DNA of 64,000 nucleotides, taken from assembly GCF_900095745.1 (NCBI RefSeq), contig NZ_FMIR01000014.1, forward strand, positions 248,001-312,000, written 5' to 3'. The notes below the pieces were generated by a model. It was not told the origin of the DNA, did not search any database, and was given only the letters and a program-made list of their open reading frames with translations. The position numbers and the translations under genes are program-made. The DNA comes from Microbacterium oxydans. GTDB taxonomy: Bacteria > Actinomycetota > Actinomycetes > Actinomycetales > Microbacteriaceae. This document shows positions 1 through 8,817 of the stretch, piece by piece (positions within the stretch are counted from its first letter, which is position 1; each line of letters starts with the position of its first letter).

Positions 1-1
1 C

Positions 2-2080
2 GCCGAGGTGGAGAAGACGGGTTACTCGGCCGCGTTGCCCGCCCCGAAGGGCAAGCGCGCAGACGCCGGAGCGACCGGTGACGCCGAGGGCGAGGATCCG
101 GAGCTGCGCTCGCTGCGCAACCGCCTGATCGGCTCCGTCGTGCTGACGGTGCCCGTGATCGCGATGGCGATGATCCCCGCGCTGCAGTTCATGTACTGGC
201 AGTGGGCGTCTCTCGCCCTGGCCGCGCCCGTGATCATCTGGGCGGCGTGGCCGTTCCACAAGGCCGCGTGGACGAACCTCCGCCACGGCGCCGCGACCAT
301 GGACACGCTCATCTCGATGGGCACCTCGGCCGCGTTCCTGTGGTCGCTGTACGCACTGTTCTTCGGCACCGCGGGTACGCCGGGCATGACGCACCCCTTC
401 GAGTTCGCGCTCGCTCCCTCCGACGGAGCGGCCAACATCTACCTCGAGGTGGGTGCCGGGGTGACGATGTTCATCCTCGCCGGGCGCTACTTCGAGAAGC
501 GCTCCAAGAAGCAGGCGGGTGCCGCCCTGCGTGCTCTCCTCGAACTCGGAGCGAAGGAGGTCGCCGTCCTGCGCGGCGGCGTCGAGACGAAGGTCCCCGT
601 CGAAGACCTGCAGGTCGGCGACGAGTTCATCGTGCGACCGGGCGAGAAGATCGCCACCGACGGCATCGTCGTCTCCGGGACATCGGCCGTGGATGCATCC
701 ATGCTCACGGGCGAGGCCGTGCCCGTCGAAGTGGCCGAGGGGGACTCCGTCACCGGCGCCACGACGAACGTCGGCGGTCGACTCGTGGTGCGGGCGACCC
801 GCATCGGGTCGGACACGCAGCTGGCGCAGATGGCGCAGCTCGTCGAAGACGCGCAGACCGGGAAGGCCGAGGTGCAGCGGCTCGCCGACCGCATCTCCGG
901 CGTGTTCGTGCCCATCGTGATCGTGATCGCGGTCGTGGCGCTCGGCGGCTGGCTCGGTGCCGGATTCCCGGTGACCGCGGCATTCACGGCGGCCGTCGCC
1001 GTGCTCGTGATCGCCTGCCCGTGCGCGCTCGGTCTCGCCACCCCCACCGCTCTGCTGGTCGGCACCGGACGCGGCGCGCAGATGGGCGTGCTCATCAAGG
1101 GCCCGGAGGTTCTCGAATCCACCCGCAAGATCGACACCGTCGTGCTGGACAAGACCGGAACGGTCACCACCGGCCGGATGACGCTGGTCGACGTGTTCGT
1201 CGAGGACGGCACCGATCGCGCGGAGCTGCTCCGGCTCGCCGGCGCACTGGAGGATGCCTCCGAGCACCCCATCGCGCAGGCCATCGCCAAGGGCGCCACT
1301 CAGGAGGTCGGCGCACTGTCGCCACCCGAGGACTTCGCGAACATCGAGGGCAAGGGCGTGCAGGGCGTCGTCGACGGTCACGCCGTGCTGGTGGGCCGTG
1401 ACTCGCTCCTCGCCGAGTGGTCGCAGAAGCTCAGCCGCGAGCTCACCTCGACGAAGGCGCGCGCCGAGGGCGAAGGCAAGACCGTCGTCGCGGTCGGCTG
1501 GGACGGGCAGGCACGCGGCATCCTCGTGGTGGCCGACACCGTCAAGCCCAGCAGCGCCGAGGCGATCGCCCAGTTCAAGGCGATCGGCTTGACCCCCATC
1601 CTGCTCACCGGCGACAACGAGGCGGTCGCCCGCCAGATCGCCGCCGAAGTGGGCATCGAAGAGGTCATCGCCGAGGTCCTCCCGAAGGACAAGGTCGATG
1701 TCGTCACCCGACTGCAGCGCGAGGGCAAGACCGTCGCGATGATCGGCGACGGCGTCAACGACGCCCCTGCCCTCGCTCAGGCCGACCTCGGTCTCGCCAT
1801 GGGCACCGGCGCGGACGTCGCGATCGAAGCATCCGACATCACCCTGGTGCGGGGCGACCTGCGCAGCGCCGTCGATGCGATCCGACTGTCGCGCAAGACC
1901 CTCGGAACCATCAAGACCAACCTGTTCTGGGCCTTCGCGTACAACGTCGCGGCGATCCCCGTCGCGGCGCTCGGGATGCTGAACCCGATGCTCGCCGGTG
2001 CGGCCATGGCGCTCTCGAGCGTCTTCGTCGTCGGCAACAGCCTGCGCCTGCGCGGCTTCAAGAGCATCGCCAAGCCCTGA
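2..2080 (+). CDS. copA: Cu(+)-exporting P1B-1 ATPase (CopA-like), 5' partial
   Basis: The reading frame is open to the window edge, so the N-terminus is missing. The first visible residues ([10 protein letters not shown]) look like the tail of an N-terminal HMA metal-binding domain. Counting from the GTG at position 8, the protein shows the TGEA actuator loop (234-237), the transmembrane metal site CPC (337-339), the phosphorylation motif DKTGT (381-385), the HP dipeptide of the nucleotide domain (420-421) and GDGVND (580-585). YN (645-646) and MALSS (667-671) in the last membrane helices match the second Cu(+) site of this class. Known family role: ATP-driven Cu(+)/Ag(+) efflux across the cytoplasmic membrane. 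It is followed 54 nt downstream by the YHS gene in one apparent copper operon that ends with csoR. The promoter and any copper chaperone lie outside the window. Confidence 0.95.
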   Translation, partial: AEVEKTGYSAALPAPKGKRADAGATGDAEGEDPELRSLRNRLIGSVVLTVPVIAMAMIPALQFMYWQWASLALAAPVIIWAAWPFHKAAWTNLRHGAATMDTLISMGTSAAFLWSLYALFFGTAGTPGMTHPFEFALAPSDGAANIYLEVGAGVTMFILAGRYFEKRSKKQAGAALRALLELGAKEVAVLRGGVETKVPVEDLQVGDEFIVRPGEKIATDGIVVSGTSAVDASMLTGEAVPVEVAEGDSVTGATTNVGGRLVVRATRIGSDTQLAQMAQLVEDAQTGKAEVQRLADRISGVFVPIVIVIAVVALGGWLGAGFPVTAAFTAAVAVLVIACPCALGLATPTALLVGTGRGAQMGVLIKGPEVLESTRKIDTVVLDKTGTVTTGRMTLVDVFVEDGTDRAELLRLAGALEDASEHPIAQAIAKGATQEVGALSPPEDFANIEGKGVQGVVDGHAVLVGRDSLLAEWSQKLSRELTSTKARAEGEGKTVVAVGWDGQARGILVVADTVKPSSAEAIAQFKAIGLTPILLTGDNEAVARQIAAEVGIEEVIAEVLPKDKVDVVTRLQREGKTVAMIGDGVNDAPALAQADLGLAMGTGADVAIEASDITLVRGDLRSAVDAIRLSRKTLGTIKTNLFWAFAYNVAAIPVAALGMLNPMLAGAAMALSSVFVVGNSLRLRGFKSIAKP

Positions 2081-2134
2081 CGCCCCTTCCGCCACCACCG
2101 CCCCCCACCGAAGAATGAGAGAGGAATCACCCGC

Positions 2135-2410
2135 ATGACGAACGACACCGAGGCACCCGCCAGCTGTTGCAGCATCAGTGCCCCGAACCCCGCCGCGGCA
2201 GGAAACGGACGCGCAAACCTGCTGGCCGGCGGTGCGAGTGACGATCTGACGACCTGCCCGGTCATGGTCGGCAACCCGGTCAGCAAGAAGGCCGCAGAGG
2301 CGGCGGGCCTCTTCCGCGATCACGAGGGCGAGCGGTACTACTTCTGCTGCGCCGGATGCGGCCCGGCCTTCGACTCCGACCCCGCCAAGTACGCCGCCAA
2401 CATGGCCTGA
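2135..2410 (+). CDS. YHS-domain heavy-metal-associated protein
   Basis: A 91-residue soluble protein. The C-terminal half is a YHS domain: CPVMVGNPV (41-49) followed by the Cys cluster YYFCCAGC (68-75). The N-terminal half is a short low-complexity segment with a CC pair (11-12) that could also bind metal. YHS domains occur in copper proteins and fused to P-type ATPases, so a role in handing copper to, or sensing it for, the neighbouring pumps is likely but inferred. ATG at 2135 is preceded by GAGAGGAA about 10 nt upstream. It sits between the CPC-type and CPH-type ATPase genes, 14 nt before the latter, and is presumably cotranscribed with both. Confidence 0.85.
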   Translation: MTNDTEAPASCCSISAPNPAAAGNGRANLLAGGASDDLTTCPVMVGNPVSKKAAEAAGLFRDHEGERYYFCCAGCGPAFDSDPAKYAANMA

Positions 2411-2424
2411 GAGAGGATGACCCC

Positions 2425-4563
2425 ATGACCGATCCGCATGCGCACCACCACTCGCCCGCGCACTCGATGGATGCCCCGGAGGCTGCGCACGAGAACCATG
2501 GCAGCCACGAGAGCCATGGCGATCACGAGGGGCACGAGAACCACGGCGGTCATGGGGGTCACTCAGGTCACGGCGGGCACGCAGGTCACGGCGACCATGT
2601 CGGTCAGTTCCGACGCCTGTTCTGGATCAACCTCGTCATCGCCGTACCCGTGGTGGCATTCTCGCCGATGTTCGCGATGATCGTCGGCTACGAAGTCCCC
2701 GGGTGGGCGCGGTTCATCGCGCCGGTGCTGGGCACGGTCATGTACGTCTGGGGCGGCTGGCCCTTCCTCGCCGGCGCCGTCAGCGAGCTCAAGTCACGCA
2801 AGCCGGGCATGATGCTCCTCATCGGCCTCGCCATCACGGTCGCATTCCTCGCCTCGTGGGGCGCGACGCTGGGACTCCTCCATCACGAGCTCGAGTTCTG
2901 GTGGGAGCTCGCACTCCTCATCGTCATCATGCTGCTCGGCCACTGGATCGAGATGCGGTCGCTCGCGCAGACCACGTCGGCACTCGACTCGCTCGCCGCC
3001 CTGCTGCCGGATGAGGCCGAGCGCGTCGAGGGCGACACCGTCGTCACCGTCTCTCCCGCCGATCTCGTCGTCGGCGATGTCGTGGTCGTCCGTCCCGGCG
3101 GAAGCATCCCGGCCGACGGCCGCATCATCGACGGCACCGCGGCCATGGACGAGTCCATGGTCACCGGCGAATCCCGTCCGGTCACCCGCGCCACGGGAGA
3201 CACCGTCACGGCGGGAACCGTCGCCACCGACTCCGGTCTGCGCGTCGAGATCACGGCGACCGGCGACGACACGGCCCTGGCCGGCATCCAGCGACTGGTC
3301 ACCGAAGCGCAGAACTCCTCCTCGCGCGCCCAGCGCATCGCCGACCGCGCCGCCGCGCTGCTGTTCTGGTTCGCGCTGCTCTCGGCCGCCCTCACCGCCG
3401 TGGTCTGGACCCTGGTCGGGAACCCGGATGCCGCCGTGGTGCGCAGCATCACCGTCCTCGTCATCGCCTGCCCGCACGCACTGGGCCTCGCGATCCCGCT
3501 GGTCGTGTCGATCGCCACCGAGCGCGCGGCTCGCGGAGGCGTCCTGATCAAGGACCGCCTGGCACTGGAGAGCATGCGCACGGTCGATGCCGTGCTCTTC
3601 GACAAGACCGGCACGCTCACCAAGGGAGCGCCGACGGTGACCGCCGTCGAGCCGACCGGCGACCTCGACGCCGACCGGCTGCTGCTCCTCGCCGCATCCG
3701 CCGAGGCCGACAGCGAGCATCCTCTCGCCCGCGCGATCGTGCGGGCCGCCCAGGAGAAGGGCACCGCTCTCGCGAAGGCATCCGGGTTCACCTCGTCGCC
3801 CGCGGTCGGCGTGACGGCGACGGTCGACGGCCGCGAGGTCCGCGTCGGCGGCCCGAAGCTCCTCGACGAGGTCGGCGGGCAGGAGATCCCGGCCGCGGAT
3901 CAGTGGCGGGGCGAGGGCGCCATCATCCTGCACGTCGTGGTCGACGGACAGGTCGTGGGCGGGCTGAAGCTCGCCGACGAGGTGCGCCCGGAATCGCAGC
4001 AGGCCGTGGATGCTCTGCACCGGCTCGGCGTCGAGGTCGTCATGATCACCGGCGATGCCCAGGCCGTCGCCGAGTCGGTCGCCGCCGAGCTCGGCATCGA
4101 CCGGGTCTTCGCCGGCGTGCGCCCCGAAGACAAGTCGAGGAAGGTCGCCGAGCTGCAGGCCGAGGGCAAGAAGGTCGCGATGGTCGGTGACGGCGTCAAC
4201 GACGCTCCCGCCCTCGCCCAGGCCGACGTGGGCATCGCGATCGGCGCGGGGACGGATGTCGCCATCGCCTCGGCCGGCGTGATCCTCGCGAGCTCCGACC
4301 CGCGGTCGGTGGTCTCCGTGATCGAGCTGTCCCGCGCCGCGTACCGCAAGATGAAGCAGAACCTGTGGTGGGCGGCCGGCTACAACCTGCTCTCGGTTCC
4401 GCTCGCCGCCGGCGTGCTGGCGCCCATCGGATTCGTCCTGCCCATGTCGGTCGGGGCTATCCTGATGTCCCTGTCGACCGTCGTCGTGGCGCTGAACGCC
4501 CAGCTGCTGCGACGCATCGACATCACCCCCGAAGCGAGCACGCGCGCCGTCCTCGGCCGCTGA
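2425..4563 (+). CDS. copB: CPH-type P1B-3 copper ATPase with His-rich N-terminus (CopB-like)
   Basis: A 712-residue P-type ATPase. Instead of an HMA domain the N-terminus (residues 5-58) has 18 histidines in HG/HE repeats, a probable cytosolic metal buffer. Core motifs: TGES (247-250), CPH (349-351), DKTGT (393-397), HP (432-433), GDGVND (588-593), YN (653-654) and MSLST (681-685). CPH together with MSxST is the signature of the P1B-3 subgroup, reported to move Cu(2+)/Cu(+) or Ag(+). The ATG at 2425 is chosen because AGAGGA lies about 8 nt upstream and because the longer in-frame extension would overlap the YHS gene with unrelated Arg-rich residues. csoR follows after 29 nt. Confidence 0.93.
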   Translation: MTDPHAHHHSPAHSMDAPEAAHENHGSHESHGDHEGHENHGGHGGHSGHGGHAGHGDHVGQFRRLFWINLVIAVPVVAFSPMFAMIVGYEVPGWARFIAPVLGTVMYVWGGWPFLAGAVSELKSRKPGMMLLIGLAITVAFLASWGATLGLLHHELEFWWELALLIVIMLLGHWIEMRSLAQTTSALDSLAALLPDEAERVEGDTVVTVSPADLVVGDVVVVRPGGSIPADGRIIDGTAAMDESMVTGESRPVTRATGDTVTAGTVATDSGLRVEITATGDDTALAGIQRLVTEAQNSSSRAQRIADRAAALLFWFALLSAALTAVVWTLVGNPDAAVVRSITVLVIACPHALGLAIPLVVSIATERAARGGVLIKDRLALESMRTVDAVLFDKTGTLTKGAPTVTAVEPTGDLDADRLLLLAASAEADSEHPLARAIVRAAQEKGTALAKASGFTSSPAVGVTATVDGREVRVGGPKLLDEVGGQEIPAADQWRGEGAIILHVVVDGQVVGGLKLADEVRPESQQAVDALHRLGVEVVMITGDAQAVAESVAAELGIDRVFAGVRPEDKSRKVAELQAEGKKVAMVGDGVNDAPALAQADVGIAIGAGTDVAIASAGVILASSDPRSVVSVIELSRAAYRKMKQNLWWAAGYNLLSVPLAAGVLAPIGFVLPMSVGAILMSLSTVVVALNAQLLRRIDITPEASTRAVLGR

Positions 4564-4592
4564 AACCCGATCATGCGACGAAGGAAGCAGAG

Positions 4593-4904
4593 ATGACCCC
4601 CGAAGCGACGGCTGACGAACACGCCCACGGCTACATCACCGACAAGACCAAGTACCTGAACCGGATGCGCCGCATCGAGGGTCAGGCACGCGGGATCACG
4701 AAGATGGTCGACGACGAGAAGTACTGCATCGACATCCTCACCCAGATCAGCGCGCTCACCAGCGCACTCCAGGCGGTGGCCGTCGGCCTTCTCGACGACC
4801 ACCTCAAGCACTGCGTCGTGGACGCCGCTCGCATGGGCGGCGACGACGCCGACGCGAAGATCAAGGAAGCGTCGGACGCGATCGCGCGGCTCGTGCGGTC
4901 CTAG
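4593..4904 (+). CDS. csoR: CsoR-type copper-sensing transcriptional repressor
   Basis: A 103-residue all-helical DUF156 (CsoR/RcnR/FrmR) protein. The Cu(+) ligands are visible as Cys45, His70 and Cys74; the spacing (25 and 4) is exactly that of Mycobacterium tuberculosis CsoR (C36/H61/C65), so copper rather than nickel or formaldehyde is the likely signal. The N-terminus carries extra His residues (10 and 12). AAGGAAG lies about 6 nt before the ATG. As the last gene of the copper operon it probably represses the operon from an operator upstream of the window. A strong hairpin follows at 4931-4963. Confidence 0.95.
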   Translation: MTPEATADEHAHGYITDKTKYLNRMRRIEGQARGITKMVDDEKYCIDILTQISALTSALQAVAVGLLDDHLKHCVVDAARMGGDDADAKIKEASDAIARLVRS

Positions 4905-4930
4905 CGGGACGGGACGACGCCGCCGGTCCC

Positions 4931-4963
4931 GCGTCGGCGCCGCAGAACCGCCGGCGCCGACGC
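4931..4963. terminator. Bidirectional terminator hairpin between csoR and the convergent gene
   Basis: GCGTCGGCGCCG (4931-4942) and CGGCGCCGACGC (4952-4963) form a perfect 12-bp stem with a 9-nt loop. Two further pairs at the base may extend it. It lies 26 nt after the csoR stop and 11 nt beyond the stop of the convergent minus-strand gene. There is no T-tract, as is usual in high-GC actinobacteria. Confidence 0.75.
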
Positions 4964-4974
4964 GGACCCGGGTG

Positions 4975-6948
4975 TCAGACCGCCGGCACGACCTTCAAGT
5001 CGACGGCGAGCGAGTTCGCGAAGCTGATCGTGAGGATCCGGTGCGTTCGGTTCCCGAGGTACGACCGGTCCATCGGCGCGTACTTCGCTTCGCGGTCCAC
5101 ACCCCAGTCGATGACGAATCTCATGCCGCCTCGGGTGACCGTGATCCCTCGGGTGACGGTGATGGTCTCCTGTCCGTAGGGCGCCGGCGTGCCGTTGGCG
5201 AAGACCACCTGATCGTCGGTGCCGATGATGAGCGGGATGCGCTCGCGAGACGCTCCCGGCGTCGTCATCGCACGCCTGATCCCATCCGGGCGATGTGTCA
5301 CATCCGTGGTGACGGCGCCGTCCGCGGTCACGTACCTGGTGGTGAAGGTACCCGTGTATCCCGTCAGCGCATCCGCCGGGATCACGGTGCCCGATGCAGT
5401 GGAGCCGGCATGATGCGTCGCCGTCACCGGGCCCCGCGATGAGGCCGTCCCGACCGTGTCCGCGACGGTCGTCCAGTCATCCGGCCCCGTGCTGTTCACG
5501 GTGAGGGCGAGCATGCCCGCGACGGGGTGCCAGAACGCGTTCGTCCCCATCCGCTGGAGCGAGTTCTGCCGCACGCCGTAGAGGCCTGCGGTGTAGTAGC
5601 CGGGGCGGCGGACGAACACGTACTGCTGATCGAGGGTGCCCTTGCGCAGCTCGGTGAACGTGCTCTCCGCCCGATACCGCAGCGCGGCGACCTGGGCATC
5701 GCGCTGCGCCGCGGGCACCCCGATCGGCGCCTGCGGGACATGCATGTGCAGCCGCGGCGACGAATCCTGCTTCTGCCTCGGGGCCACGGGTGCCGAGGAG
5801 GCGCTCCACGCGTTTCGCGCCTGCGTCTTCTCCTCCGCGCTCGCGTAGAAGGCACGCAGCGCGGGCACGTGCGGCAGCAGCGTCCGCGCGAGGGCGCTGC
5901 GATCCAGATCGTCCACGGGGGTGGTGACGAACGTCGCGACGATGTTGCGCGCACTCGTCCCGGAGAGGATGAAGCCTTCGTTCCGCCCGGGTTCCATGAC
6001 GACGACGTACCCCCACCACGCGGCGAACCGCTCGGCCAGCTGGATGATCGACGGGTCAGGCAGCCGCTTGTAGAGGGCGCCGAGATCGGGCAGCATCACA
6101 TCGAAGTTGTATCCGGCATCCGGCGCGAGGGGTTCGTGGAAGAACCCGGCCGGAGCCTGGCCGTCCTTCAGGATGATCTGCAGCCGGTTCGGAACGGAGG
6201 CGCTCACCGCGGGCTCGCCGAGGATGTGCGCCGCCTCGACCACTCCGGAGAGGCCGGCGACCACCTGATTGGCGAACTGCACAGGTCGGTTCCAATGCGG
6301 GCGCGAGGTGTCGACGAGCCAGGCCGAGCTCTTGCGGATGGCGTCGCGGATCTGCAGACGGCGGTCGTGGAGTTCGCCTGCGGCGCGGAGGTCTCGGAGG
6401 ACCGCGGCGAGCGCCACGGTTCCGAATCCGGTCGGCGACAGGTGGTGCTCGGTGGGCGAGTACTCCGGGTACGAGCCGTCGGCGTGCTGCAGCGAGAGGT
6501 AGTGGCCGAGCGCCGCGTCGAGCCGTCCGAGGAGAGCGGGGTCGCGGTAGTACGGGTTCCATGGGCGGTCGTTGGCGTAGAACCACGAGAGCGTCGCGAC
6601 ATGCTCCATGATGCGGGTGTTGTACGGCTGGTTCGGAGTGCGCCACCAGCCGTCCTCCATCCATCCGTAGTTCGGCGCGACGTCCCTGACGCTGTTGGCG
6701 AGCGGCGCGACGATCATCAGATAAGCGGCCAGCACCTGCTCGTTCGGGGCGAACTGGGAACGCACCGGCTGCCCGGCGGGGAGCGGCGCGACGAGCGGCA
6801 ACACCGTGCCGGCCGATGTCGCCAGCGCGGGCGACGCCCCCGCGTTCCCTATCGCGAGCAGCGCCGCGGCGGCACTCGCACCGACCAGGAAGTTCCTTCG
6901 GCTGAGCGCCGGCAGCATCTGCGGGCGGGCCTCATCCTCATGCATCAT
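4975..6948 (-). CDS. Tat-exported protein of unknown function, toroid plus beta-sandwich layout (possible polysaccharide lyase/hydrolase)
   Basis: 657 residues. The N-terminus carries a twin-arginine signal (SRRNFL at 16-21, Ala-rich helix, likely cleavage near residue 44), so the folded protein is exported. Residues about 60-400 are rich in helices and aromatic patches such as DGWWRTPNQPYNTR and HWNRPVQFANQ, resembling an (alpha/alpha)-toroid. Residues about 410-657 look beta-rich (TITVTRGITVTRG). That two-part layout is shared by several polysaccharide lyase families and heparinase-like proteins, but I recognise no catalytic signature and do not assign a family. AAGGAGT 6-7 nt upstream supports the first ATG. 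The gene follows the two permeases of module A (80-nt gap), which suggests it attacks or processes the polymer whose fragments that importer takes up. Confidence 0.7.
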   Translation of the reverse strand: MMHEDEARPQMLPALSRRNFLVGASAAAALLAIGNAGASPALATSAGTVLPLVAPLPAGQPVRSQFAPNEQVLAAYLMIVAPLANSVRDVAPNYGWMEDGWWRTPNQPYNTRIMEHVATLSWFYANDRPWNPYYRDPALLGRLDAALGHYLSLQHADGSYPEYSPTEHHLSPTGFGTVALAAVLRDLRAAGELHDRRLQIRDAIRKSSAWLVDTSRPHWNRPVQFANQVVAGLSGVVEAAHILGEPAVSASVPNRLQIILKDGQAPAGFFHEPLAPDAGYNFDVMLPDLGALYKRLPDPSIIQLAERFAAWWGYVVVMEPGRNEGFILSGTSARNIVATFVTTPVDDLDRSALARTLLPHVPALRAFYASAEEKTQARNAWSASSAPVAPRQKQDSSPRLHMHVPQAPIGVPAAQRDAQVAALRYRAESTFTELRKGTLDQQYVFVRRPGYYTAGLYGVRQNSLQRMGTNAFWHPVAGMLALTVNSTGPDDWTTVADTVGTASSRGPVTATHHAGSTASGTVIPADALTGYTGTFTTRYVTADGAVTTDVTHRPDGIRRAMTTPGASRERIPLIIGTDDQVVFANGTPAPYGQETITVTRGITVTRGGMRFVIDWGVDREAKYAPMDRSYLGNRTHRILTISFANSLAVDLKVVPAV

Positions 6949-7029
6949 CTCGACTCCTTCGTCTCTGACCGGGGCATGGTGAGTGGCGACGACGCCCGGT
7001 CCGCGTCGTCGCTGTGGGGGGAAGTCAGC

Positions 7030-7893
7030 TCATCCCTTGAGCCCCGTCTGGGCGAGGCCCTGAACGAACTGTTTCTGCGCGATGAGGAACACCACGAGGA
7101 TCGGGACGACGGTGAGAGACGCTGCGCCGAGCTGCGTGTTCCACATCTGCTCGCCGTAGAAGTCCTGATAGCGGGTGATCGCGAGTCCGAGGGTGAACTT
7201 CTCCGGTGTGCGCAGGAAGATGAGCGCCTCGAAGTACATGTTGAACGAGCGCAGGAACGCCATGATCCCGACTGCCGCGATCGCCGGCGTCGCCAACGGG
7301 AGGGCGATGCGGAAGAACACCCCGGCCCGTGTGACGCCGTCCAGCCGCGCCGCTTCCTCGTAGTCCTTGGGGAAGCTGAGGAAGTGCTGCCGGAAGATGA
7401 ACACGGAGACGACCGCTGTCGGCCCGAAGATCGGGAGGATGATGAGCGGCCAGTGGGTGTCGTTGAGCCCCATGGCGTTCACCGCCGTGAAGATCGGGAT
7501 GATCGTCACCTCGGTCGGCACCATCATCGCCGCGAGCAGCAGGGTGAAGGCCGCGTTGCGCAGCGGGAAACGGATCCGCGCGAAGGCGTAGCCGGCCATC
7601 GCCGAGAGCAGGATCGACGACACGGTGACGATCGCCGCGATGTACATCGAATTGCCGTACTGCTGCAGGAACGGCTGCGCCGTGAACACCTGCACGAAGC
7701 CGTCGAGGGTCCACTCCCTGGGCAGCAGCGTCGGCGGCTGGAGGAAGATCTCGTTCGCCGGCTTGAACGACGAGAAGAACATCCACAGGGTCGGATACAG
7801 GAACGGCACCGACACCACGACGAGCAGCACGTAGAGCACGACGGTGTTGATCCTGGAGCGGCTGCGGGCCGCCTTCGAAGTCTCAGACCTCAT
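7030..7893 (-). CDS. Carbohydrate ABC transporter permease, MalG type (module A)
   Basis: 287 residues, six predicted membrane helices, N-terminal basic cytoplasmic segment (KAARSRSR). The EAA loop that contacts the ATPase reads EAARLDG followed by FRIALPL. It overlaps the upstream permease by 11 nt, so the two are translationally coupled. Known role of this CUT1 class: second half of the membrane channel for di- or oligosaccharides. The substrate is not evident from the sequence. No ATPase gene is found in this module. Confidence 0.92.
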   Translation of the reverse strand: MRSETSKAARSRSRINTVVLYVLLVVVSVPFLYPTLWMFFSSFKPANEIFLQPPTLLPREWTLDGFVQVFTAQPFLQQYGNSMYIAAIVTVSSILLSAMAGYAFARIRFPLRNAAFTLLLAAMMVPTEVTIIPIFTAVNAMGLNDTHWPLIILPIFGPTAVVSVFIFRQHFLSFPKDYEEAARLDGVTRAGVFFRIALPLATPAIAAVGIMAFLRSFNMYFEALIFLRTPEKFTLGLAITRYQDFYGEQMWNTQLGAASLTVVPILVVFLIAQKQFVQGLAQTGLKG

Positions 7894-8812
7894 CGTGCAC
7901 CCACTTGCGTCGCGTGGTCCACTGCAGCATCGTCAGGGCCAGGATGATGGCGAACAGAACGACACCGATCGCGCTGGCATAGCCGAACTGCTGGCTGACG
8001 AAAGCGGTGCGGTAAAGGAGGAACGGCAGGACGTTGGTCGAATCCCCCGGACCACCTCCGGTGAGCAGCTGCACGGGTGCGAAGACTTCGAGTGAGCCGA
8101 TCGTGGTGAGGATGCCGGTGAGCAGGATCGTCGGAGCGATCATCGGCACGGTGATGGCCCAGAACGACCGCCACGGCGTCGCACCATCGAGCTGCGCCGC
8201 TTCGCGGATCTCCTCCGGTACGCTCTGCAGCGCGGCGAGGAAAAGCACCATGTTCATACCGACTCCCTTGAAGACCTGCACCACGACGAGCGAGATCAGG
8301 GAGGTGGAGGGATCTGCCAGCCAATTGGGCCCGTCGATCCCGAGCATCCGCAGCGCTCCGTTGATGCCGCCATCCGGGGCGAGGAGGAACCCCCAGGTCA
8401 CCGACCAGGCGACGACCGACACCACGACGGGCGAGAAGAAGATCGTGCGGAACCCGGTGATGCCCTTCATCCGCCGATTGAGGAGCACGGCGAGGCTGAT
8501 GGCGATCACGAGGTTCAGGATGAGGACGCCGGCACTGAACAGCAGGCTCGCGACGACAGAGGCCGAGAAGGTCGGGTCAGCGAAGAGACGCGAGTAGTTG
8601 TCGAGCCCGATGAACTCCATGCCGCCGGTGAGCGGACGCCACTCGTTGAAGCTGTACCAGATGACGAAGAGGAACGGGACGACGCCGAGGACGATGACGC
8701 CGAGGACCTGGGGCGCGACGAAGGCCACGCCGAGCCAGCGGTCCCCGTCAGGACGGGGACGCCGGCTCGGCAGGGCTCTTCGATCGTTCGCCGCGACGGT
8801 GCGTGCGGTCAC
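7883..8812 (-). CDS. Carbohydrate ABC transporter permease, MalF type (module A)
   Basis: About 309 residues with six predicted helices and the EAA loop EAAQLDG then FWAITVPM. The GTG at 8812 is preferred: it lies 5 nt after the binding-protein stop, with AAGGGC a few nt upstream. A longer frame to 8890 would add an Arg-rich stretch copied from the other strand. It forms the channel with the MalG-type permease, whose start it overlaps by 11 nt. CUT1 family. Confidence 0.9.
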   Translation of the reverse strand: MTARTVAANDRRALPSRRPRPDGDRWLGVAFVAPQVLGVIVLGVVPFLFVIWYSFNEWRPLTGGMEFIGLDNYSRLFADPTFSASVVASLLFSAGVLILNLVIAISLAVLLNRRMKGITGFRTIFFSPVVVSVVAWSVTWGFLLAPDGGINGALRMLGIDGPNWLADPSTSLISLVVVQVFKGVGMNMVLFLAALQSVPEEIREAAQLDGATPWRSFWAITVPMIAPTILLTGILTTIGSLEVFAPVQLLTGGGPGDSTNVLPFLLYRTAFVSQQFGYASAIGVVLFAIILALTMLQWTTRRKWVHDEV

Positions 8813-8817
8813 GCGGG

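Noticed and set aside
2437..2600. Low-complexity repeat at the start of the second copper ATPase
   Set aside because: It encodes the His-rich metal-binding N-terminus and is in frame.
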